Origin: Adiantum capillus-veneris
Lineage: Eukaryota > Streptophyta > Polypodiopsida > Polypodiales > Pteridaceae
Length of the DNA: 64,000 nt
Direction of reading: 5' to 3'
Assembly (NCBI GenBank): GCA_014529385.2
Contig: CM043953.1
Coordinates: 107,202,549 to 107,266,548 of the forward strand
Shown: positions 10,790 to 22,438 of the stretch, piece by piece
How positions within the stretch are numbered: position 1 is the stretch's first letter
How the letters are laid out: every line of letters begins with the position of its first letter
Notes under the pieces: model-generated
Database searches by the model: none
What the model was told of the DNA's origin: nothing
The model's input: the letters and a program-made list of their open reading frames with translations, nothing else
Translations under genes and position numbers: made by a program

Positions 10790-11961
10790 TAAATAGTGCT
10801 TCCATGAGTCTAAGGCATGTAGAACTACGAGGAGTTCCTCTTCATGTATGCCTAGAGCTTGCTCAATAGGGTCGAGCCTTCGACTTTCATAGGCTATGGC
10901 GTGCCCTTCTTGGAGAAAAACAGCTCCAAGTCAATCACCACAAGCATCACATTGGACCTCAAATGGCTTTGAGAGATCCGAGAGTGTAAGCACAGGTTGA
11001 GAGAGAAGCTTTTCTTTAAGCTTCTCGAAAGCATTGTTCTCCTTGGCATACCATGTATACCTAACGTTTTTCTTTGTTAGGTCAAGTAATGGTCCTGTGA
11101 TTTATGAGAACTTTTCTATGAAGCGTCTATAGTATGTGCACATACCTATAAAGCTTCTTAGTTCATGTAGATTCCTTGGATTAGGCCATCCTTTTATTAC
11201 CTCTAGCTTTGATGGATCCATTTGGATGCCATCTTGAGAGATAATGTGACCTAGATACTGAATCTCTTGTAAGAAAAACTTGCTTTTCTTTCGATTAATA
11301 TAAAGTTTATTCTCTTTAAGACTTGAAATATTACCTTGAGATATTGCTTGTGTTCGTCTAATGAATCAGAGTAGATGAGTATATCATCAAAGAACACTCC
11401 AGTGAAGGTTTGGTGAGGCCTGAATAGCTTCTCCATTAAGTGGTTGAATGTGGCTGGTGCATTGGTCAAGCCAAAAGGCATGACAATGTATTCATAAAGA
11501 CCAAACGTAGTGCGAAATGCGGTCTTTACAATGTCTTGATCAACTATCCTTATTTGATGGTAGCCACTTTTTAGGTCAATCCTACTGAAGTAGGTCAACC
11601 CTTGCAGCTTATCAAATAGGTCTTATACCCGTGGAACGGGAAACCTATTCTTGATAGTGATCCTATTTAGTGCTCTATAGTCGACACACATACGATATGT
11701 GTCGTCTTTCTTTTGCACTAATAACACGGGTGAACAAAATGGAGATGAGCGAGGCCTAACCATGCCCTTCTCAACTAACTCATGCACTTGCAGTATAATC
11801 TCCTCTTGTTAAGCTTGAGAAACTCTATAAGGAGGTTTATTAGGCAGTGAACTTCCGAGAAGAAGTTCAATTGCATGGTCATCATTGTCTCGTTTAGGAG
11901 GTAGTTCACAAGGGATGTCGTCAATAAAAACATCTTGAAATCCCTTGAGAAAATTGGATAA
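10790..11961 (-). pseudogene. pol: Reverse transcriptase of C
   Basis: RT motifs read in order on the minus strand: [35 protein letters not shown] with the first catalytic Asp, [10 protein letters not shown], and the active-site loop VFFDDILIYS. The best-preserved frame is 11598-11251. Stops occur before it (near 11620 and 11810) and the connection domain beyond it is frameshifted. Normal chromovirus RT order and motifs, non-functional copy. Confidence 0.88.
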
Positions 11962-12881
11962 CTATAATTCCTTGTGATTGTTTGTATTTTTTTTTGCTAA
12001 AGCATTAGGTTCATTTTGAGAATCTTTAACAAAAATCATGTACGAAATAGAGCTCTTTATTGACTTATTGAAAGCTTGCGTAGGTACAATGGGTATGGTG
12101 TTACCCAAATCTTTGGCATCTATGTACATATCTTTTTCCCTGAACCTAAAGTAGATTTGCCTTTCAGGGAACTTAACATTGGCAGCCATGCGATCAAACC
12201 ATGGTGCCCCTAGGATTACATCCTCATGCTTGAGAGGAGAGATAAAGAAGTCCTCTTTGTCCACATAGCTTTGGACATGGAGCCTCAATTTCCCAATTAA
12301 GGGAGTGAATGAAGCATCTTGCCCCTTGAAAGAACCATCGGTGGGTAGGACATCTCCATCTCATAGGCTTGGATGCCTAGCTTGGTGGCCAACCCTGTGG
12401 ATATGAAATTGTGAGTAGAACCAGGGTCAAAGAGAATAAAAGAATCATGTTCTCTCACCTTTCCCCAAGCATGGCATAGAGGAGATCCTTTGTGGTGAGC
12501 ATCCGCTTCTTGGATTTTGACCAAGGTAGCTCTAGGAGGCTCATTTCGTGTATTCTTGTGGGGATAAGCACGATAGGCATGCCCTTGCTCCCCACACTTG
12601 AAACAGCGGTTATCTTTATGATAATTCTCAAGCTCTTCATGAGAGAGTTTATATTTGCCTTTATAAACTCCCTTCTCCTTAGCTTTGTTGTTGTTGGCGT
12701 TGCCTTTAGGAGACTTTTGGACATTGTCCTTCCCCTTAGGCTCATTATTACGGTCCTTGTTCTCTGTGGGCTTAAGATTTCTCTTAGACCCTTGTTGGAA
12801 ATTGATTTGTGAAGCCACCATGGTATGGTGTATGACCACAGATATGGTGTGTGGCCTTTGGGAGTCGACATACTCCGCCAT
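11962..12881 (-). pseudogene. gag-pro: Zinc knuckle and protease of C
   Basis: Two frames, 12881-12297 and 12288-11962. The first has a lysine/asparagine-rich nucleocapsid with CFKCGEQGHAYRAY, a zinc knuckle whose fourth ligand is Tyr instead of Cys. The protease follows with FILFDPGSTHNFIS (D-P-G-S in place of the more common D-S-G-S). The second frame has DVILGAPWFDRM, the usual protease C-terminal ILG motif. A frameshift separates them near 12295. Confidence 0.82.
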
Positions 12882-12899
12882 ATCTTCAGTTAGACCCGC

Positions 12900-13760
12900 A
12901 CAAATTTATTTTTTTTGCTCTCCAAAATCCATCTTTTTAAAGATAGTGCCTTTGAGATGTAAGTCCCAAAACTTGTCTACATATTTGTGAATAGTTCATA
13001 GGGAGGGAGCTTCAAGATTCGCCATTTGGTGAGTACTTTGTCTTTGTCATCGGTAGCCAAAAACTGCTTCAAGATGGAAGCTCTTAAAGTTTTCCATGTT
13101 CGTGGAGCTTCAACGTTTGCCTGTAGGCTAGACCACCATTGCCTACGGACTTTTGAAAATGCATAGCTACATGGTGTAGCTTAGAGGACTCCGTGAAGCC
13201 ATCATCTCCAAACGTCGCATTCAATTGTTGAATGAAGGTGAAGACTTTGCCCGTAGCACCAAAGGTGCCATCGTAGGTAAGGAAAGAGATGTTATTACCT
13301 CCCTCTTTGAACTTTTTGAGCTTGGACGACCTCTTCCACGCGGCATAGGATTTCCTATGGCCTCTTCTTTTTGATGGTTCAGAAGTTGCACCATCACTTT
13401 CTTCAAAAGAGGAAGAATTTGAGAAGGATGGAGAAGAGGGTGACCTCTTTCTTGCCTTTTTCTTCCCTTGTTCCTCCTTGTCTGCACCATCACTCTCTGC
13501 ATAATAGGAAGAGGATGAAGAAGATGGAGAAGAGGGTGACCTCTTTCTCGCCTTTTTCTTCTCTTGTTTTTTGTCACCCCTCTTTGAATTATGGTGTGGA
13601 GAAGTGTGAGATGGTCTTTCCATTTAAAGGGTGTTGGAGAGCGTTTTTCCGGCCGTCTTCGTGGAGCCATCTCCGTCGAGGTGGCAGGAGACTCACTTCT
13701 TTTTCTTCTTTTGGTGGGGGCTCTACCATTGAAACTTGAGTTCTCCTTTGGGAAGGACAT
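12900..13760 (-). pseudogene. gag: Gag core of C
   Basis: Overlapping frames 13760-13221 and 13623-13084. A basic/serine-rich region contains an in-tandem duplicated block (KKARKRSPSSPS … ESDGA repeated twice), followed by a recognisable capsid N-part (TFGATGKVFTFIQQLNATFG … LHHVAMHF). Frames shift between the Ser-rich block and the capsid. The start at 13760 is only the first ATG after the solo LTR; the native start was probably further upstream, before the insertion. Confidence 0.7.
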
Positions 13761-14636
13761 GCGTCGTCAAGTAGTAGATTTTTGAGATGGTGTCGGGGGG
13801 ATATGTGTTCACTACGTGAGTCGGGCAGGCGCCGGGTCTCTGGCTGTGGGAGGTGTGAAAGAGAGAGAACAAGAGACAATGACAACTCTGCCAATCACCG
13901 CAATCATCAATTAATTGAATATTACTTTGAGTACAACTTAGTCCTTATGCCAAGGCGGGCTGTTAACAGCACTATCACTTGGATCATCTCCTAACGAGGA
14001 GTTTAGGCTCCCGCTTTACAGAATTAACCGGGCCGTTAACGACACCGGAATTAAAAGAATGTTAATTCAATCTCTATATGATGACGGTTGTGGAAATGTC
14101 CTCCTGTTGCTTTATACCGTCTTTGAATTATCTGCTTCAATTGCCTTGGAATCTGCAAGTTTCAATTCTATTCGCTGATTCAATTTTCATGCTCCCTGAT
14201 TTATATGCTTTCCTCTGCCTTAATTACCGCTTACAAGCTTCAAGTCAGCTTTCCTTGCCGAGCTCCAACTCCTTTTCTTGCCTTTTGCCCTTCGGACTTC
14301 ATTCTTCCCTTCAAGTCCCTGGATCCCCTTCTTTTCTTGCTCATCTTATGTTGCCGAGCTTCTCCTTAATGCTTCATGCCCTCTCGAACTTCTCAAATTT
14401 CTTGTTTTAAGCTTACTCCCTTGGCTGCTTCGACCAAGATCGCCCTTGCTTGCTTCAAGTTTACTCCCTTGCTTTGCTTCGACTTCGACAAGCCTTTCTT
14501 GCTTTGGCTTGTTCAAGCCTTCCCTTTCTTAGTGCTTCACCGGCTTCAAGCCTCAAGAGGGAGAGAGAGAGAGTCTCTCCTTTGCTTTGATTCCTTCATT
14601 CAAGCTTGAGAGGGAGAGGAAGTCCTCCTTGCTAAG

Positions 14637-14638
<2 letters not shown>

Positions 14639-14676
<38 letters not shown>
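14639..14676. repeat. (GA)n microsatellite in solo LTR
   Basis: About 19 uninterrupted GA units. Confidence 0.95.
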
Positions 14677-14679
<3 letters not shown>

Positions 14680-15133
14680 GTTGCCTCCTTTACCTCGCCG
14701 AGCATGAGAGCGAGAGAGAAGGAGCTTTGCTCCTTGCTCCGACTCCTCCCCGCCTTCCTCATCTCTTGCTCATGCTCGTCATCCCTTGTTGATGCCCTCC
14801 TCTTCTCCTCGTTTGCTTCCCATACCCTCATGCAAAAGGTCTCGCTATTTATAAAATCCTTCCTTCCCTTGCAGTAGCGCCGGCGTCATTGACGTGGCGC
14901 GTGAAACGCTACAATGATGTGGCAGGCCGGGGGTGGAAGTCCACGGAATGCAACAAAAGCAGCACCGAAGAGGAGCGCCTTGGCATGCTGGCTCTTTATC
15001 GTCACAGGGCCGTGCTCATCAGAGCACCGCAGCGCTCGCTACGTCCTCCCTTCTTCTTCCTGCTCTCGTTCGTCGCCTGCACGACGCTTCTCCATTTCTT
15101 TTTCCTTTTATTTCCCTTTTCACACTCAATAAA

Positions 15134-15157
15134 CCCCCCCCCCCCCCCCACCCCCCC
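15134..15157. repeat. Poly-C tract in solo LTR
   Basis: Runs of 16 and 7 C separated by one A. A homopolymer of this length is also a likely sequencing-error site. Confidence 0.9.
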
Positions 15158-16006
15158 AATTAGCTCATTTATTTTGGCCCTTTTGGGCGGCCAATTTCAT
15201 TGTTCAATGTGGGCGGGCTGCCTTTGTCATCATGCTTTGGGCGGCAAACTTAATGCCCTTGTATTTTGGTATTGACATTGTCGATGGTGTCAGAGCTTTC
15301 CACCTCAAGGGTGATGGTCATGCCTTGTTGGGGATATCTAATGCATTCCAAGAGATCACATTCCAACTGGGTATATCCCGCACTCAATGCATTCCAAGGG
15401 ATCATATTCCGACTGGGTATATCCTGCAGTCCTAAAGCACTTGCTACTCCCACATATCAAAACCCGAATAAAGCTCAAAAACTCCCATCTAAGACGCCAA
15501 CCAAGCCGACCAGACCGGTATGGAACCGGCCCCTGGTGAATCTTAAACGGCCAATATCTTGGCGACCAAGACTCCGATCACTGATCCGAAAAGACCGACA
15601 CGCTCCAGAAATTGAGCACTTCAACCTGATGCATTCATTTCAATTCTGTCACCTCAGCTACAGTTGCCCAATCCGGTACGGATCTGCAATCGACTTAAAC
15701 TTTAAACTGCCATAACTTCTTCACCGTAGCTCCAAACGACGAGCCGTAAAGACAGGCCAGTAGAGCTCTTTAAGCACTACAGTTCTGGATCATAATATTC
15801 TATATGTGCTCACTTTAAGTATAGTCCATTTTTGGCATCATTAAGGCATATGTTGGCCCTTCTAAGCCGCATCTGGCATACCTTAATCATTAAACTAGAC
15901 CTGTTAACAAGCCCTGATCACTGACCATTAAATGTGTAGGCTTCAAAGAAGCTTAGCTTGCATTTCTCTGCTCTTTTTCTCATCATGGTAGCGGAGCTGC
16001 ACGACA

Positions 16007-16678
16007 ACGGATCCTCTTCTTCTTCCCTTATCGGAGAGGCCTCTTTTTGAAGTCACAAGGAGGATTCCTAGGTACTCTCTCTTCTTGGTGGGGAGTTTGG
16101 AGAATTCCATGAGCATGTAGTTGCCCTTGCACTTCACTTTGGAGGGATGGATTTCCCATGGCTTTTTGAAGTCTAGAAACAAGGTAGTTACAAACATAGG
16201 GACAACATTAGTAGCCTGTTCATTTTAGCAAAATCCTGTTAACATTAAATTCACTCTCTTTACTATTGTCAACCATTCTAACAAATTTTAGGTGTAAAAT
16301 TTTTTGGTGTACTTTGGCACTTCAAGCCCTAGTTGCTACTCCTCTTAACCCCTTTAGAAAAGCACTCAAGTTCCTGTACCCGTGGCTCGAGTATCATTAA
16401 TTGCAAGGAATAGAAGAGAGGGTCTTTCAACACCAAAATAGTATCGGCTCCTATCAAGCTTCAAATAGCTCAATAGTGGCTAAGCCATAGGCAAGCCCCG
16501 TAGGACTCCACTATTAAGACCATAGCTCTCGATGGTGATGCCCCGTTATTTGCACGAAGCAGGTGCACTGCAAGGCTGAAAAATCCATATTCTACTTACT
16601 CAATTGCAATTAATAATACCAACCATTTATAGTTAGCTTGAGGACCTCTCCTCTTGAGCAAGAAAAGAGAAACCTTGT
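16007..16678 (-). other. Leader and possible N-terminal gag of C
   Basis: Between the PBS and the solo LTR. A short minus-strand frame (16197-16007, MFVTTLFLDFKKPWEIH…) runs into the insertion and may be the original gag N-terminus, cut from the rest at 13790. No family match is recognised. Confidence 0.45.
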
Positions 16679-16690
16679 GCTCTGATACCA
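16679..16690 (-). other. Primer binding site of chromovirus C
   Basis: On the minus strand this reads TGGTATCAGAGC one base after the LTR end TTACA. Initiator-methionine tRNA priming is the rule in chromoviruses. Confidence 0.88.
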
Positions 16691-16691
16691 A

Positions 16692-17896
16692 TGTAACATT
16701 TAATGGTCTAGTAACTTGTGTGTAGCGAAAAATAGCATAGACATAGTGAGCATTTCATTAGAATAGATTCCTAATGAGCATAGCAAAAGTGCTTGGATAT
16801 AGAGAGAAACAAAAACATTACACCTAGTTAGATAGGCATGAACAATACTTCAAACAAAGAGAGAAATTAAGCTATTGTGACAACAATTGAGGACTGGATT
16901 TACATGGAGCCATTCCCCCCTCCAAAAGGCTTTGTATTATAGGTTTCCCCCATCAAGGGAGACATTTTACAATACAATACTTTGTGTCCCTTCAATAACT
17001 CTTTGGTGCAATGAAGATGGAAGCTTCAAGCACCAAGCTCACACTTATAAAACACAACATCTATTTCCTCACAGTCTCAGACCCAAGACCTCACACACCT
17101 TCGAAGATGGTGAGATCTACTGGGGTATGAGAGTAGATCGAGAGGAAGAAGGAATATTCTTACAAGAAAGAAGTATGTCTCCTCACATAATCACTCATAA
17201 TAGCTTAGCATAGCTTAGTAATTAGCATGGTAGAGGAGATGAGCATGCATCGGAGCTTGGCTCTTGGTTGGATTTGCATCACAAAGCCAAGAGTTGTTGG
17301 TGTAGGCCTCCCTTCTCACAAGCTTGGAGTAGATGATGAGCTTTCCATTAAGCTTGAGAAGGAGAGAGAGTCTTCTTTTCTTCACACGTGAGCTTGTGTG
17401 AGTGTGTAAGTGATAATGCCTTGTAAAAATCACCCCCCTCTCTCTCTCTTTCTCAACCCCTCTTGCTAATTGCACCTGCTGGCATCCCATTGGCCCTTGT
17501 AAAGCTTAGCCAATGACAATTAAGAAGCATAAGTGATAGCCTTGTGACATGTGTCCCCCTTTCCCCTTTTCTGAGAGCTTTAGGTATTTAATTAATGAAA
17601 AATTAAACTCTCATTGTACCCCTTAGTCTTCTGGCCAATAGGAATCAGGCAAGCCATTGGGTTGTTGAATGCTCATTGGACCCCTTGGGAGACTGTCCAA
17701 TAGTTTTCTAGAGAGCTTAATTTCTACTGGTTCTTTTATCAAGTTTTTTTAAATGAATTAAACGAAATGTACTATATCCTAGTTCTCATTGGTCCACCTC
17801 TATGTCCATCCAATAGGATTTGAATGAACATTGGGGGCAATTGGGCTAGGAAGCTGACATGTGTCCCCTATTCCCTTTGTGTAAAGGGAGCTTTCT

Positions 17897-17993
<97 letters not shown>

Positions 17994-18369
17994 ATTCTCT
18001 CATTCCCTACTGAAAGGGATCGCCCCCTCCAAAATGGGAATGTGGGAAGACTTTTGAGTCTTCCCACGAGCATCCAATTTACCTAGAGTTTGACCATTGG
18101 ACATAGCCTTTGAAATTTGGAACGTTAGCATTTTGGAAGTCTTGATGGGCTGAACCTTAGGGTCTTTAAAGCTCATTGTTTGCACATTGCTGTTGTGCAG
18201 ATGGTCCCCCCTTTGGATCCCTATTTTCCCTCCTTTGGATCCCTACTGTGACCGATCTACCAGGTTAACCAATATTCTAGCTTTTTCTCCCCTGGTACTT
18301 CCCCATATTAAATGATCAGTTTAACATGAGAAAATCATTTAGGAGGATTAGATATTAGTTATTATGACA
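16692..18369 (-). repeat. 5' LTR of chromovirus C (1,678 bp)
   Basis: On the minus strand it begins TGTCATAATAAC and ends AAATGTTACA, followed by the PBS. Its first ~295 bases are repeated at 8435-8762 as the truncated 3' LTR. It holds a long (TG)n tract (17901-17991). Confidence 0.82.
17901..17991. repeat. (TG)n microsatellite in C LTR
   Basis: About 45 perfect TG units, producing spurious Cys-Val and His-Thr frames on the two strands. Confidence 0.97.
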
Positions 18370-18955
18370 CTCTGTCTTCTTCTTCTTCTCTCCCAGCACT
18401 AATTCACCATAACTATTTCATCATCTTCTTCTTCTACAAATATATCCATACTCCATAGTTTAATAACTATTTTCTTATGCATACTATTGTCAAAGCTAAG
18501 TGCATCCTTTGATAGCTTTAACATGAGCATCTTGAGACATCTATATGGTCTTCTTAAACACGAGATTTTTTTGATCCACCAATTTGAGGTATGCACAAAC
18601 CACTATATACGTGCGTGAATTTGTTTCTATAACAAGTACTCTCGCTAAATTGTCTACAAAAGAAAGGTAAAAAATGGTGAGAAGCATGTAAATCACAACT
18701 TAGCTCCATGTTTTGCTGCACACAGGCCTCCATTTGCTAAAATTCACATCTTGCTCGGAACTTGCAAAATTTGGATGCATATCATTCCTACAAAATACAA
18801 GAAATAACATATCTCCAAATAACGTAATCAAACATGCATACCTCTAACAACAATCACATGATGCGAAGGGGACAAGTAGCAGATCCATAGCACAGCAACT
18901 AGCGTTTTCAGTTTTTAGCCTTGACGTCGTCGTCGTCGTCGTCGACATTGTCATC
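18370..18955 (-). other. Unassigned sequence between C and the D reverse transcriptase
   Basis: The D RT frame loses similarity near 18955, at a (GTC)n-like tract (18927-18944). The following ~585 bp up to the C LTR have no recognisable RT/RNase H motifs. They may be a decayed part of D or an older insertion. Confidence 0.4.
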
Positions 18956-19629
18956 GTGTAACCTTGGGATTGAATGTACTTATCGAACTTGATGTACCAT
19001 TGCCTTGAGCCTTGCTTTAATCCATACAAAGATTTTTTGAGTCTACACACCAGTTTTGCCCGTGTTGGCTTCTCAGGCTTAACCTTCTGGTTGTTTCATG
19101 TAGACATCCTCTTTAATATCCCCATGAAGAAATGATGTCTTCACATTCATTTGGACCAAATCCATGTCCTCAATGGCTACTAGACCAAGCACAAGATGCA
19201 CTGTAGTCATCTTGACCACGGGAGAAAAGATTTCATCAAAATCCACGCCTTTTGTTTGCTTGAACCCTTTGGCAACCAATCTTGCCTTATACTTAGGCTC
19301 GGGATTGTCTTTGGTATACTTCTTCTTGTACACCCATTTGCATGGAAATGCCTGTTTACCCGCGGGTAACTCTGTCAATTCCCAAGTTTCATTGGCTAAA
19401 ATCAAGTTATACTCAGATGCCATAGCCTCCTCCCACTTCGCACTATCATCCAGTGGGTTCACCGCAATCAGTGACTAGTAAGTAGTTTAATCCTGGCTCA
19501 AAACACATAGGTGCACGAGATGTACGAGTAGATATTCAAACTACGTGGCTATTGGATTCCGCTCTCTCTGGAGCAACATGTGTGTCTGTACTAGTGGAAG
19601 GTGCATCACTAGCACGTCCAACATTCTGT
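18856..19629 (-). pseudogene. pol: Reverse transcriptase N-half of copia D
   Basis: The frame 19462-19079 has DDSAKWEEAMASEY, FPCKWVYKKKY, ARLVAKGFKQTKGVDFDEIF and MNVKTSFLHGDIKEDVYMKQ, all canonical copia RT motifs. After a stop or frameshift near 19075, CRLKKSLYGLKQGSRQWYIK follows (19050-18960). The active-site YVDD loop and everything after it are missing. Sequence upstream to 19629 is the Ser/Thr-rich integrase-RT linker, with a stop at about 19540. Confidence 0.88.
19626..19629 (+). other. Target-site duplication of E, left (CTGT)
   Basis: CTGT directly precedes the LTR and recurs at 32816-32819 directly after the 3' LTR. Host sequence on both sides is copia D. Confidence 0.8.
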
Positions 19630-21610
19630 TGTCGTGCAGCTCCGCTCCCAAGCAAAGAAAGATGCCAGGAAAATGCACATTAAGTTTGTTTGAAGCTTAT
19701 GTGTTTAATGAACAGTGATCAAGGGTTGATTGCAGGCCAAGTTCAATGCTGAATGTATGTCAAATGTGGCTAAAAGGGCAAAAATATGCTTTAATAATGC
19801 TAAAAAGTGGTATGCTTGAAGTGGACACGGATGGGGTATTGTGCCATAGGACTGCAGTGCTCGATGTGCTCTACCGGCCTGTCTTTACGGCTCATCGATT
19901 GGAGCTACGGTGAAGAACTTATGGCAATTCGAAGTTTACGTCAATTGCAGATCCGTGCCGGGTTGGGCAACAGCAGCTGAGGGGATAGAAATGAAGTAAA
20001 TGCAGCAGGCTGAAGTGCTTGCTTTGTGGAGCATGTCGGTCTTTTCAGATCAGAGATTGGACTTATGGTTACCGAATTATTAATTGTTTAACATTTACCG
20101 GGGGTCGAGTCCACGTTAGCCGGTCCACTCGGTTGAAGTGCCAACACTGCTATGGTTTGCTGTAGAAAACTGAGTAACTTGGCAGAGCTTCGCCGATATG
20201 TATGCAAAGGTGGCGGCTGCAGAGAGATGTTGTTAATGGCAATACTTTAATCAGTATGTATGTCGATCGGGGAGGTGACAAGTCTGCCGAGTGTTTGGAA
20301 GTGCCTTGGCTAATTTGTATTCTAAAAGTGATGCCTTTAGGAAGGCCGACCGCCCGAAATGATTGTGCCTGGCAATGCTTTGCCGATATGTATGTCAAAT
20401 GTGGTGCCCTACAACGGCATAAAACCTCCACCCAAAGCAAGGCCCGCCGTCCAAGGCCAAAATCCAATGGCCGCCTTAACTAAAGAAAGTGTGAAGCCAA
20501 GCAAGGGGAAAAATAAAAGAGCCATGGCGTGAAGACCACGGGCGCAGCGCACAGGAGGGAGATGCACTCATAGTGCGCGGTGTAAGGCCCGGATGAGCGC
20601 GCTGAAGAAACGAAAAACACTCAGAAGTGCCTCGTGATCGGATTTGGTGCTGCTGCGGTTGCAAACTGTGATGGGCATCCGACGGCCTGCCACGTCAGCA
20701 GGAGGCCGGACCCATTAGCGACATCGCTAATGGGTGCCTTGCCATTTTTAGAAAAGCATGCCCCATGCAACAAAGGGGAGGCTAAGATACAAGCAAGAAA
20801 AACGACCCTGAGGAGAGGGGGGAGAAGAATCATCTGGAGCAGGGCTCCTTCATGGAATCGAAATAGGCTCTCTGAAGCTCTGGTCTTAAGCTCCATCTTC
20901 GGGGAAGCTCTATGAGCCGCCTAAGAAGCTCTTAAGCCATTCTTAATCTATATGCTCGGGGGATCTCTATGCCTTGAGCTCACATGCTCTTAATCCCCAT
21001 AAGCTCTTGATGCTCTGAAGCTAAACTTCCTAAGCTCTGCTAATTCTCTTGAAGCTCCTTCTCATAATCTCGGAAGCTCCATAGCTTTAACTCTTAAGCA
21101 CCATCTCCGAACCTCCATAGCCGGAAGTTCTTAATCTAATCCTCCTCATAATCTTATGCTCTTCTAGCCGCCTAATATGCTCGGAAGCTCTATACTCTTA
21201 AGCTCTGGATAACGGAAGCTCCATTTTCTTAATCTCCATAGCCTTAAGCCATTCATAATCGAAATTTTCTTAATCTCCATATCCGAGTCTCCATAGCCGG
21301 AACAAAGTCTAATCTCAAACTGTTAACAGTGTCCATTCGAAGCAGAAAGCAGAAGGCAGAGTAAGCAGGATTCCATCAATTTTCTTGTTTAGCACCTGGT
21401 TTTAGCCAGGATTTCTTCTTGTAAGAGTATTTAAGCTCCATTAGTGATCGATTAATCATGGATTTTGTCAATTAACTGGGGATTAAATGGACTGCCTGTT
21501 TTAAATACTGCTGTCGGTAATTGCATCTGCTACACCTTGTTTTCCGCACCTCTCACAGCCAGGGGCCCAGTGCCTTCCCGGCTCACCTTTCGCACAATTA
21601 TCCCCCGACA
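19630..21610 (+). repeat. 5' LTR of element E (1,981 bp)
   Basis: Starts TGTCGTGCAGCTCC and ends ATTATCCCCCGACA. The start is repeated at 27567 after a polypurine tract and the end at 32815. Between about 20860 and 21310 it is made of degenerate short repeats built on CTTAATCTCCATAGCC and GGAAGCTC. Related LTRs: 13791-16006 (minus), 30600-31930 (minus). Confidence 0.92.
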
Positions 21611-21613
21611 AAC

Positions 21614-21633
21614 TTGGTGAACCCGACGTGAAA
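21614..21633 (+). other. Primer binding site of element E
   Basis: Three bases after the LTR, TTGGTGAACCCGACGTGAAA is in the PBS position and begins TGG after a T, as needed to pair with a tRNA CCA end. It is not the methionine-tRNA PBS used by the other elements here. I cannot name the tRNA. The same site is conserved in E' (30578-30597, minus). Confidence 0.65.
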
Positions 21634-21664
21634 CGAGCCGGGGTGAGCAGTGTGGTGAAGAAGG

Positions 21665-22438
21665 ATGTCGACACCGCAAGAGGCTGCCATGCAGCAAATG
21701 ATGCAGCAATTGGCTGCTTACATGCAACAACAGCAGGCTGCTCAACAACAGTACAATTTGTAGGAGAGGATCCGTAAAGCTCGGCACACAGTTACCGAGA
21801 AATTACATCAATTTGAAGGCCGGGATATTATCAAATTCTGCAATATCTATGAACAGGCAATGGAAGAGAATGGAATTGATGATCAGAACGCAGTAGAAGG
21901 GTTCCATCTAATTGTTGAGTCGGAACTTAGGAGTCGAATTAAAGAAATTCAGGTGCTTCAAGGCGCAAATTGGCAAGATTTCAAGAAGGCGCTTCAGGAG
22001 GACTACTTCCTGGAGGACTCTCAAAGAGTAACTAGGCAAAGTTTCATGAAGTGGGTGCAGAAGAAGAACAAAAATCTGTCTACACGAGAGTTAATGCGAG
22101 AATTTGAGAAGAAATTTGAGCAACTGTCTTCGACAGAGCAACGTTCAATGAGGGATCAGAAGGTTGAGTTGTTCATTCACGCTGCTGATCCTCGACTTCA
22201 AAAGAGTTTAGTGCAGTTGCTAGAGGATCCAAGTGGAGAATTGGGCTTAACATCCGACTGGAAGGTAGTCACCGAAGCAGTCAACATGATTGTGAAACGA
22301 CACATGAGAGTTGACAAGATGATTGTGGCTGACATCATGGATGTTGCGGAGGAGGAACCTAAAGAGAAAACAACCTCGGCAATACCCAGAGTGGAGGAGC
22401 CACTTCTTGACGAATTGGTGAAAGAATTCAAGAATTGA
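21665..22438 (+). pseudogene. gag: Gag of element E (in-frame TAG)
   Basis: The ATG at 21665 opens with a Gln/Met-rich stretch (MQQMMQQLAAYMQQQQAA). A TAG at 21761 interrupts it; E' has a CAG glutamine at the same place, so the stop is a mutation. The rest is a capsid-like helical region (FEGRDIIKFCNIYEQAMEE, ANWQDFKKALQEDYF, RELMREFEKKFEQLS) ending KEFKN. Both copies end at the same TGA, and the next frame overlaps in -1, so gag normally ends here. About 257 codons in all. Confidence 0.8.

Larger units (their letters stand above)
13791..16006 (-). repeat. Solo LTR of the element-E family inside chromovirus C
   Basis: On the minus strand it starts TGTCGTGCAGCTCCGCT and ends CCCCCGACA, the same ends as the E LTR (19630-21610). 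It shares long blocks with it, including CCTGTCTTTACGGCTC and GATTGCAGATCCG. No PBS or internal domain of E follows at 13790, so it is a solo LTR left by LTR-LTR recombination. The flanks are ATGG (13787-13790) and ACGG (16007-16010), a probable 4-bp target duplication with one change. It is well diverged from the E LTR and is 2,216 bp long. Confidence 0.8.
8433..18369 (-). mobile_element. Ty3/gypsy chromovirus C, interrupted and decayed
   Basis: A minus-strand element with 5' LTR 16692-18369, PBS 16679-16690, a gag region split by a solo LTR, zinc knuckle, protease, RT, RNase H, integrase, a chromodomain remnant, PPT and the start of a 3' LTR (8435-8762). The 3' LTR is cut by copia A/B, and its remainder should lie left of the window. 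The order PR-RT-RH-IN-chromodomain and methionine-tRNA priming define the plant chromovirus type. Every coding domain has stops or frameshifts. Confidence 0.85.

Noticed and set aside
13084-13760. Ser/Lys-rich frame as a host splicing-factor-like gene
   Set aside because: It runs into capsid-like sequence and lies exactly in the gag position of chromovirus C.
16679-16690. tRNA gene at GCTCTGATACCA-type sites
   Set aside because: These match only the last 12 bases of a tRNA complement and sit next to LTR ends, so they are primer binding sites. No cloverleaf is present.
17846-18086. Overlapping frames of Cys-Val or His-Thr repeats, here and at 7971-8217, 36236-36563, 37367-37875
   Set aside because: They are translations of dinucleotide microsatellites, open on both strands, with no start context or conserved flanks.
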